Source of the DNA: Alphaproteobacteria bacterium
GTDB lineage: Bacteria; Pseudomonadota; Alphaproteobacteria; Rhizobiales; Hyphomicrobiaceae
Assembly: GCA_024275435.1 (NCBI GenBank)
Contig: JAJRZC010000016.1
Location: 1-34,019 of the forward strand
DNA: 34,019 nt
Direction: 5' to 3'
Made by a program: the position numbers and the translations under genes. How positions within the stretch are numbered: the stretch's first letter is position 1; the number at the start of each line of letters is the position of its first letter. Positions 27,608 to 34,019 of this stretch are shown here, piece by piece. The notes under the pieces were generated by a model that did no database searches, was not told the origin of the DNA, and saw only the letters and a program-made list of their open reading frames with translations.

Positions 27608-28237
27608 ATGATAACTCACCCTATCACAGCGCCCCGCCTTACGCGTCGGATGTATATAAAGTCCGTTGGCAGCTTTGTACCGAAATTGGCGCAAAAAGCA
27701 TTTGAAAAGTATGGGTTTTCACGGGTTACGCTACTGACCGACTGGGCCTTTATAGCTGGCCCCGAACTGAGCAGTTACACCCAGCCCGAGCGGCTAAAAT
27801 GGCCCCGTAAAGTAGCATCAAGCACGCAAATTGAGGACGCCGACAAAGGGCGCCCTGGCGCAACGCTTGTGCTTAGGGTCGACCCGGCCCATGCTCTGGA
27901 AGTTCAATACACCACAGCCCAGCTGATTGAGCGGATTAACAGCTATTTCGGCTATAACGCCGTTCAAGGCATCAAAATCCTGCAAGCTCCCATTAAATCC
28001 ACCATCAACAAACCAGCCCGGCTTGAGAAAACAACTGCCTTGCCAAAGGCTTACAAGAATTCTAGCTTGTCTAGTGTTGAAGCAAAACCCGACACAGCCC
28101 CAAGAAAGACCGTCACAAAACGCCTCAATAGACTGAAAAACGCTGGCCAGCCTCCCTCAGATGAAGCCCTGAGCCTGGCGCTGGAGCGCCTTAAGGCAAC
28201 CTTCCAAGTGACCAGCACCACGTCCAACGCCCCTTAA
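27608..28237 (+). CDS. DUF721 (DciA-like) protein
   Basis: 209 aa. The N-terminal 125 residues fit DUF721: a first segment VPKLAQKAFEKYGF, then LLTDWAFIAGPELSSYTQPERLKWPR, then GATLVLRVDPAHALEVQYTTAQLIERINSYFGYNAV. DciA of this family helps the DnaB helicase in bacteria lacking DnaC; the alphaproteobacterial form usually lies between mutY and a DsbA-like gene, exactly as here. The C-terminal 80 residues are polar, Lys/Ser/Pro-rich and probably disordered, ending in a predicted helix. ATG 27608 fits the family N-terminus; ATG 27650 is the alternative. Confidence 0.88.
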   Translation: MITHPITAPRLTRRMYIKSVGSFVPKLAQKAFEKYGFSRVTLLTDWAFIAGPELSSYTQPERLKWPRKVASSTQIEDADKGRPGATLVLRVDPAHALEVQYTTAQLIERINSYFGYNAVQGIKILQAPIKSTINKPARLEKTTALPKAYKNSSLSSVEAKPDTAPRKTVTKRLNRLKNAGQPPSDEALSLALERLKATFQVTSTTSNAP

Positions 28238-28501
28238 GGAGGCTCACAATATCCTTCAATAAAAGGGGGAAATCCCCCAAAAAACCGGCTTCACGAATTT
28301 GTGCGCTACAAATGTCATATCAGTTCCGTTGCCGTTCAGGTACTTTTTGCCTTAATAGAGCGCTCAGCACATGCTAACCGCTTGGGCGACATGGTCATCT
28401 CGCGAAACCGCCTTCAGAACCGGCACCTACCCTCTTCTGATACGGACGAAGTCAGGCCAACTGATAAAATACATTGAGCCCCTGGAAAGGAGCCCCAGAT
28501 C

Positions 28502-29197
28502 TTGTTCAACAAAAATCCCAGCCACAATCGCATCGCCATATTAAAACAACCCCTCCAGGCCGTATCTTCCCTGGTAGTGGCCATGATGGCACTTGCGCTG
28601 TTTTCCCTTCCAGCCCTCTCGCAAAAGCCCACAGGCGACATACCCGTCGAACAGATCATGCAGCCCGGTGATCTACCCGAGCTGACCCTCGGCAGCAAGG
28701 AGGCCAAAGTGACAATCGTCGAATATGCCTCAGCGACGTGTGGTCATTGTGCTCGTTTCCATGAAAACGTGCTCCCCAAGCTCAAGGAAAAATACATCGA
28801 CACCGGTAAGGTGCGCCTCATCCTGCGCGAGTTTCCCCTCGACAATCTCGCGGCAGCAGCCTCCATGCTCGCCCGTTGTGCAGGCGGCGACAAGTCAGTC
28901 CCCCTCATCGATGTCTTGTTCAAAAAACAACGTGATTGGGCATTTGCCGAAGGTAGTCCAATTCCAAAGTTGTTCGAGATCGCGAAACAGGCTGGATTTA
29001 CCCAAGAGAAGTTTGACGCCTGTTTGAAGGACCAAAAACTGCTCGAAAAGATTTTAAAAACGCGCGAGCGGGCCTCCAAAGTTTTTGGTGTTTCCTCAAC
29101 CCCAACTTTCTTCATCAACGGCAAAAGACTGAAAGGTGGACAAACACTCAAAAGCTTTGAAGATATCATCGATCCCATGCTTGAAGAGAAAAAATGA
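28502..29197 (+). CDS. DsbA-family thiol oxidoreductase (CGHC), exported
   Basis: 231 aa. Signal peptide to about residue 40 (hydrophobic 21-38, ending ALS), then a thioredoxin fold with an inserted helical domain. Active site C80-G-H-C83 in SATCGHCARFH; cis-proline loop ST-P201-TFF. A CGHC centre is that of protein disulfide isomerases and suits a DsbA/BdbD-like oxidase or an isomerase. Start TTG 28502 with AAGGAG nine bases before it; the next ATG would lie inside the signal peptide and lose its basic part. It is followed by a second DsbA-like gene with ATGA overlap. The same gene order before smc is common in alphaproteobacteria. Confidence 0.92.
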   Translation: MFNKNPSHNRIAILKQPLQAVSSLVVAMMALALFSLPALSQKPTGDIPVEQIMQPGDLPELTLGSKEAKVTIVEYASATCGHCARFHENVLPKLKEKYIDTGKVRLILREFPLDNLAAAASMLARCAGGDKSVPLIDVLFKKQRDWAFAEGSPIPKLFEIAKQAGFTQEKFDACLKDQKLLEKILKTRERASKVFGVSSTPTFFINGKRLKGGQTLKSFEDIIDPMLEEKK

Positions 29198-30075
29198 GAA
29201 ATCTCCTCAGCCAGAGTTATGCGTCTCAAACGTCTCCTTCCAGCAATCATATCTCTCTTGCATGGAAAAGCGTGAAGCCTCGCCTCCAGCGAGCAGGACA
29301 ATCCTTGGTCCCCATAACTCTAGCCCTCTTCATAAGCGCATGCAGCAATGAAAAACTGCTGCCCGACGCCAACCTCTCCGGCGCCACCAAATCATCTGCA
29401 AGCGCCTTCAATGTAACGACCGACAATGACAAAGACCAAGCCTTCAATCCATTCAGTGGCCCAACCACAAGCGTCAAAAAACGCATTATTATAGAAAACC
29501 CAACCATGGCGCAGGTCATGAAACCCGGACCGTTTCCGGAAATGTCACTGGGGCGCAAGGATGCTCCCGTGACCATCATTAAATACGCTTCCCTGACCTG
29601 CCGATACTGCCGTAAATTCCAACTTGAAGTGTTTCCCAAACTCAAACGCAACTACATCGACACCGGCAAAGTCCGTTTCATCATTCGTGGCTTCCCCATC
29701 GGCCGCAGCTCCGGCAATGCGGCAATCGCCCTGCAATGTGCCGATCCTTCCAAACAATTCTCCCTCTACGGGAAATTCATGGCCCAGCAAAGCTCCTGGG
29801 TTTCTCAGGAAGTCCGCCTGGACGCCATCTACAAAATCGCCCAACAAGTGGGTTTATCCCGAGCCAGGTTTGACGCCTGCCTACAGAATCAGGACATGAT
29901 CAAGAATCTGAAACAGGTGAAGGACCGCGGTCGGATGTTAGGCGTAATCGGTACACCAAATTTCTTCATCCAAAACGAACTCGTGAAAAGCGTCCTGACC
30001 TATGACGAACTGAGCAAGCGCATCGACAAACTGCTTATGGCGCCGGCCACATCGGTCGCCGCTACCAACGGATAA
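29194..30075 (+). CDS. DsbA-family lipoprotein (CRYC)
   Basis: 293 aa, a second thioredoxin_4/DsbA-like protein clearly related to its neighbour (for example KYIDTGKVR versus NYIDTGKVR). Residues 1-50 form a long signal sequence ending in a lipobox, FISAC with C50, so the mature protein should be a lipoprotein. A linker of about 55 residues leads to the fold, with active site C136-R-Y-C139 and cis-proline loop GT-P255-NFF. The centre CRYC differs from the neighbour's CGHC, which should change redox potential. ATG 29194 overlaps the previous stop (ATGA), so the two are coupled and likely work on the same substrates. Confidence 0.9.
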   Translation: MRNLLSQSYASQTSPSSNHISLAWKSVKPRLQRAGQSLVPITLALFISACSNEKLLPDANLSGATKSSASAFNVTTDNDKDQAFNPFSGPTTSVKKRIIIENPTMAQVMKPGPFPEMSLGRKDAPVTIIKYASLTCRYCRKFQLEVFPKLKRNYIDTGKVRFIIRGFPIGRSSGNAAIALQCADPSKQFSLYGKFMAQQSSWVSQEVRLDAIYKIAQQVGLSRARFDACLQNQDMIKNLKQVKDRGRMLGVIGTPNFFIQNELVKSVLTYDELSKRIDKLLMAPATSVAATNG

Positions 30076-30176
30076 AATCCTGCTTCTCGAAAGTTCGACC
30101 TATTTCAGTTTGCAAGTGCTTAACCCCCCTCACAAGGTAAAAGCACCAAGCATGCTCTGTGGCAAAAAGGAACGTG

Positions 30177-33100
30177 ATGCGCATCAGCCGCCTCAGATTA
30201 TTGGGCTTTAAGTCCTTCACCGAACCCACCGAGCTTATCATCGGTCCTGGGTTGACAGGTGTTGTTGGCCCTAATGGCTGCGGAAAATCGAATCTGCTCG
30301 AAGCACTTCGCTGGGTAATGGGTGAATCGTCACATAAGTCGATGCGAGCCGCTTCGATGAACGATGTCATATTCTCGGGAACCAACCTGCGCCCACCGCG
30401 AAACTCTGCCGAAGTGACCATGTTTCTTGACAACACCAATCGTCAGGCACCAACACAATATAACGATACCGACACCATTGAGATAACACGTCGCATCGAA
30501 CGGGATGCCGGATCTGCCTACCGCATCAATGGCCGCGAGGCACGCGCGAAAGACGTCAAGATCCTGTTTGAGGATGCCGCAACCGGAGCACGCTCACCTG
30601 CTCTTGTTCGCCAAGGTCAGATTGGCGATATCGTCAATGCAAAACCGCAAGCACGCCGACGCATTCTCGAAGATGCAGCGGGCATTACCGGCCTTCATTC
30701 CCGGCGCCACGACGCCGAACTGCGCCTAAACGCTGCAGAGCGAAACCTGACCCGCCTCGACGATGTCATGGGCGGTCTTACCGGACAAATTGAAAGCCTG
30801 AAACGACAAGCCCGCCAAGCGCGGCGCTACAAAGATGTCTCCGAAAAAATCCGGCGCACCCAGGCTCTCGCGCTGCACTTAAGCTGGAGTGAAGCTAACG
30901 AGCTTCTCAAAAAAGAGGACCAGGAACTTCAAGAGATCTTGGCCGCCCTGGCACTTGCCGTAAAACAAGAGGCCCAAGCGCTCTCCCTCGAAAGCGACAT
31001 ATCCGAAAAGATTCAGCCCCTGCGTGAGGAAGAAGCAACCCGCGCGGCCATATTTGCCCGCCTCAGGGTTGAGCTGGAAAATTTCGAACGAGAAGCCGAA
31101 CGAACCCGCAAACGGGAAACAGAACTGGCGGAGCGCTCACAACAACTCGAACGCGACATTGCACGCGAAGAAAACTTCTCCCGCGAGGCCGGTGAAATAA
31201 TCACCCGATTGAAAGCCGAAATCGCTGACAACACCAGTAGAAGCGAAACAGCTCTCAGCGCCATGCACGCAGCGCAAGAAGAAGTTGAGCAAGCGCAAAA
31301 AGCCCTCGATCAGAGTGAAACACTACTAGCCAATCTCACCAAACAAAGCGCCGACATATCAGCCCGACGCTCGGCGCAGGAAGCCACCCTGGCCGAAACC
31401 AACAAGGCCATAAGCCGTCTGAAAAACCAGATTGCAAACCTGGCGCTTCAGTCCGAACAGATCACCAACCAGGCTCCCAACACCGCCTTGCTCGACAAAT
31501 CAGAGGCAATTCACGCACAACTTGCGAAAGACATTGCAGACATCGAGCAAGAGACAACCGCCGCCGAAGCCCATCTAAAAACACTTGAAGCCGACCTGAA
31601 AACAAAAAGAGAAGCCGCGACACAGGCTCGCCTCCAATACAACGCTCTGAAAACAGAACGCGAGACTCTGTCAAAACTCCTCACGCCGGCCCAAGGGGAA
31701 GACTATCCCGCCATTGTTGATTCACTCACCGTCACCCCTGGCTTTGAAACAGCACTGGGAGCGGCCTTGGGCGATGATCTTGATGCCCCTATTGCCGAAA
31801 ATGCTCCCGTACACTGGACCCACATTCGCTCCCCTGGCACCGACCCAGGTTTCCCCGATGGCATCGTAAAACTTAGTGATGTCGTACAAGGTCCGCCGGA
31901 ACTGCAAAGACGCCTCGCCCAAATTGGCGTCATTGAAAAATCACAAGGCCCCAACCTGCAATCTCAACTCGCACCCGGCCAGCGTCTTGTTAGCCGACAA
32001 GGAGACTTATGGCGATGGGACGGCTTCACCGCCGCTTGCGAAGGAACCACAGCCGCCGCACTTCGCCTCGCCCAACGCAATCGTCTAACGGCGCTGGCAC
32101 ATGAGGAAATTGCACTTAAGGAAGCCTTGGACGCAAAAACGTCAGAAGAACAAAATTGTCTGTCGAAACTGAATGATGCGCGCAACAAAGAACAGAAGCT
32201 GCGGACTTCCTGGCGGCAGATGCAGGCGGACATCACAAAACATCGTGAAGAGCTTTCACGCATGGAAAGCACCGCACGCGAGATAAATGCCGAACTTGCC
32301 TCCATCAGTTCTTCCAAGGCGCGCTACGAGCAAGACCTGCTCGAAGATATTCAAAAAGCCGAGGCTATTGCCAAAGCCATCAAGGACACAGAACCAAGCG
32401 CAAAAGAGTTACAAGACAAACTCGAAGAAGCACAAAAATCTGCACAGGCCCTGCGCATAACGGCAGCCAAAAAACAAGCCGCCCTCGCCGGTCTCCAGCA
32501 TGAACAGAAGATTCGCGCCGAACGCCTGGAAGCACAAAAAACCGAACTCAATGGATGGACACAACGCGCCCAGAGTGCCACCCAGCAAAGTGAAGTTTTA
32601 ACAGAGCGTCTCAACGAAACAAAAACCGAACTCTCAACACTTTCAGACCTTCCCTCTCAGATGGAGCAAGGCCGCCAACAACTTCTTGATAAAGTCCAAA
32701 AGGCTGAAAAAGACCGCCAGCTTGCCGCCGATACCGTTGCCCAAGCTGAGGCCACCTTGAAAGACACAACCTCAGCTTTGCGCCTGGCCAACGCAGCCGT
32801 CAGCGAGGCCAAGGAACGACGCGCCCGCACCCAGGCGCGCAAGGAGGCTTTGCTTGAACGCCTGGAAAATGACTGCAGGCGTATTCGTGAATCCTTAAAC
32901 GTCGAGCCGGAACACTGTCTGGCACTGGCGGAATTGTTGGATGACACTCAATTGCCGGCCCTTTCGCAGGTTGAAACGGACCTGGCTCGCCTTAAAGCCG
33001 ATCGCGAGCGTTTGGGTGGGGTAAATCTTCAAGCCGACGATGAACTCAGCGAACTCGTAAAACAGCGCGACAGCATGGAAGCCGAACGCAATGATGTCGA

Positions 33101-33641
33101 AGAGGCTATTGCCAAATTAAGAGCTGGTATCGCGAAGCTGAATCGTGAAGGCCGCAAACGCTTGAACGAAGCATTCAAAACCGTCGACGAGCACTTCCAA
33201 AAACTCTTCAAGGTTTTGTTTAGTGGGGGTGAAGCCCGTCTTGAAATGGTTGAATCGCAAGACGATCCGCTGGAAGGAGGATTAGAAATCATCGCCCGGC
33301 CTCCAGGCAAAAAACCCGCAACCTTGTCTTTGCTTTCTGGTGGCGAACAAACTCTAACTGCGCTTTCTTTGATTTTCGCAGTCTTTCTGACAAACCCTTC
33401 GCCAATTTGCGTTCTTGATGAAGTCGACGCCCCATTGGACGATGCCAATGTCGATCGGTTCTGCACCTTGATGGAAAAAATGTCGGAAGATACCGAAACC
33501 CGTTTCCTCGTCATTACCCATCACCCCATGACAATGACCCGCATGAATCGTTTGTTTGGTGTGACCATGGCGGAAAAAGGAATTTCGCAACTCGTATCTG
33601 TCGACCTGGAAACAGCACAGGGTTTCAAGCAAGCCAGCTAA
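30177..33641 (+). CDS. smc: Chromosome segregation protein SMC
   Basis: Condensin ATPase that organises and segregates the chromosome with ScpA/ScpB. 1154 aa. N-terminal head with RLRLLGFKSF and Walker A GPNGCGKSN (about residues 34-42); coiled coil from about 165 to 490; hinge about 505-625 (GFETALGAALGDDLD and GDLWRWDGF), of the form usual in Hyphomicrobiales; coiled coil to about 970; C-terminal head with signature LLSGGEQTLTALSL (about 1053) and Walker B PICVLDEVDAPLDD (about 1078). ATG 30177 has AAAAAGG six bases upstream; GTG 30159 is in frame but overlaps it. 101 bases after the DsbA-like lipoprotein gene. Confidence 0.97.
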   Translation: MRISRLRLLGFKSFTEPTELIIGPGLTGVVGPNGCGKSNLLEALRWVMGESSHKSMRAASMNDVIFSGTNLRPPRNSAEVTMFLDNTNRQAPTQYNDTDTIEITRRIERDAGSAYRINGREARAKDVKILFEDAATGARSPALVRQGQIGDIVNAKPQARRRILEDAAGITGLHSRRHDAELRLNAAERNLTRLDDVMGGLTGQIESLKRQARQARRYKDVSEKIRRTQALALHLSWSEANELLKKEDQELQEILAALALAVKQEAQALSLESDISEKIQPLREEEATRAAIFARLRVELENFEREAERTRKRETELAERSQQLERDIAREENFSREAGEIITRLKAEIADNTSRSETALSAMHAAQEEVEQAQKALDQSETLLANLTKQSADISARRSAQEATLAETNKAISRLKNQIANLALQSEQITNQAPNTALLDKSEAIHAQLAKDIADIEQETTAAEAHLKTLEADLKTKREAATQARLQYNALKTERETLSKLLTPAQGEDYPAIVDSLTVTPGFETALGAALGDDLDAPIAENAPVHWTHIRSPGTDPGFPDGIVKLSDVVQGPPELQRRLAQIGVIEKSQGPNLQSQLAPGQRLVSRQGDLWRWDGFTAACEGTTAAALRLAQRNRLTALAHEEIALKEALDAKTSEEQNCLSKLNDARNKEQKLRTSWRQMQADITKHREELSRMESTAREINAELASISSSKARYEQDLLEDIQKAEAIAKAIKDTEPSAKELQDKLEEAQKSAQALRITAAKKQAALAGLQHEQKIRAERLEAQKTELNGWTQRAQSATQQSEVLTERLNETKTELSTLSDLPSQMEQGRQQLLDKVQKAEKDRQLAADTVAQAEATLKDTTSALRLANAAVSEAKERRARTQARKEALLERLENDCRRIRESLNVEPEHCLALAELLDDTQLPALSQVETDLARLKADRERLGGVNLQADDELSELVKQRDSMEAERNDVEEAIAKLRAGIAKLNREGRKRLNEAFKTVDEHFQKLFKVLFSGGEARLEMVESQDDPLEGGLEIIARPPGKKPATLSLLSGGEQTLTALSLIFAVFLTNPSPICVLDEVDAPLDDANVDRFCTLMEKMSEDTETRFLVITHHPMTMTRMNRLFGVTMAEKGISQLVSVDLETAQGFKQAS

Positions 33642-33692
33642 ACCACTCCGGACAATTAAGACCATCGCAGCCCAAAAGCCATGGCGCTGCCT

Positions 33693-34019
33693 TTACTCGT
33701 GCATCACACGAAAACCCACACCATCCACGGCCATATCTTTCGGCAAAGCACCACGCATCGCAAAGCCGGTCTGCCTGACGGTACTCGCCCATCCGCCACC
33801 CTTAACAATCCGTCGTGAACAGTCCAAACCCTTCGGCTTCTTGTCACCTGTCACTTGATAGTATCTCGACCAGCAGTCACCAACCATCTCCCACACATTG
33901 CCATGAATGTCATAAAGACCGTTTCCATTGGAGGAAAATGTTCCCACCTCCAGGGTCCCCTGTCTGCCCTTGCCTGTGCGTGGACGAAAATTCGCAACCC
34001 TTGGGCTCAATTGCTCGCC
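33693..34019 (-). CDS. Formylglycine-generating-enzyme-like domain, partial (5' part beyond right edge)
   Basis: C-terminal 108 residues of a protein with the FGE/SUMF1 fold: NGLYDIHGNVWEMVGD, then RIVKGGGWAS and GFRVMHE at the end. Family members include true formylglycine-generating enzymes, which oxidise a cysteine in sulfatases, and many others, such as ergothioneine-type and uncharacterised exported proteins; the visible part cannot tell them apart and the usual active-site cysteine pair is not in view as a clear motif. The frame is open to the last base. Convergent with smc, stop codons 51 bases apart. Confidence 0.88.
   Translation of the reverse strand, partial: GEQLSPRVANFRPRTGKGRQGTLEVGTFSSNGNGLYDIHGNVWEMVGDCWSRYYQVTGDKKPKGLDCSRRIVKGGGWASTVRQTGFAMRGALPKDMAVDGVGFRVMHE

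Noticed and set aside
28240-28280. AGGAGG sequence and GGGGG-AAAT-CCCCC hairpin after the DUF721 gene
   Set aside because: The ribosome-like sequence has no ATG, GTG or TTG at a fitting distance; the hairpin has a T tract only on the minus strand, where no gene ends.
33029-33514. 161-codon minus-strand frame opposite smc
   Set aside because: Ser-rich antisense shadow of the SMC head domain.

Overview
The window is from an alphaproteobacterium, most likely of the Hyphomicrobiales (Rhizobiales) type. The evidence is gene content and order: a complete 14-gene nuo cluster with separate nuoC and nuoD, followed by birA and ribonuclease J; a CcrM-type GANTC methyltransferase with a CtrA-like box upstream; and the order mutY - DUF721 - DsbA-like proteins - smc. 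Base composition is moderate and even. I see no insertion sequences, phage genes, integrases or CRISPR arrays.

Left part, about 1-20040, minus strand, read right to left: nuoA, nuoB, nuoC, a GFA/CENP-V-fold zinc protein, nuoD, a DUF4267-like membrane protein, a four-helix membrane protein, a 468-base non-coding gap, nuoE (with a C-terminal HhH-like extension), nuoF, nuoG, nuoH, a 72-aa two-helix protein, nuoI, a 123-aa two-helix protein, nuoJ, nuoK, nuoL, nuoM, nuoN, birA, a 304-base gap with a strong hairpin, and rnj, which runs off the left edge. All cofactor ligands of the peripheral arm (N1a, N1b, N2, N3, N4, N5, N6a, N6b, FMN) and the proton-channel glutamates I looked for are present, so this encodes an intact proton-pumping NADH:quinone oxidoreductase. 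Many junctions overlap by 1-17 bases, including those of the two small unknown membrane proteins.

Middle part, 20040-25340: a short membrane protein divergent from nuoA, tRNA-Asp(GTC) on the minus strand, a small secreted His/Cys-rich protein with a clear terminator, ccrM behind a CtrA-like site and a long leader, a YiiX-type permuted NlpC/P60-like hydrolase, and a small membrane protein convergent with it.

Right part, 25340-34019: a JmjC/cupin-like protein, mutY (minus) divergent from a DUF721/DciA-like gene, two translationally coupled DsbA-like thioredoxin-fold proteins (one periplasmic with CGHC, one lipoprotein with CRYC), smc, and the 3' end of a formylglycine-generating-enzyme-like gene on the minus strand.

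Most of the window is core housekeeping. The best candidates for something undescribed are the extra membrane proteins and the GFA protein built into the complex I operon, the coupled CGHC/CRYC pair, and the structured non-coding stretches before rnj and before ccrM.
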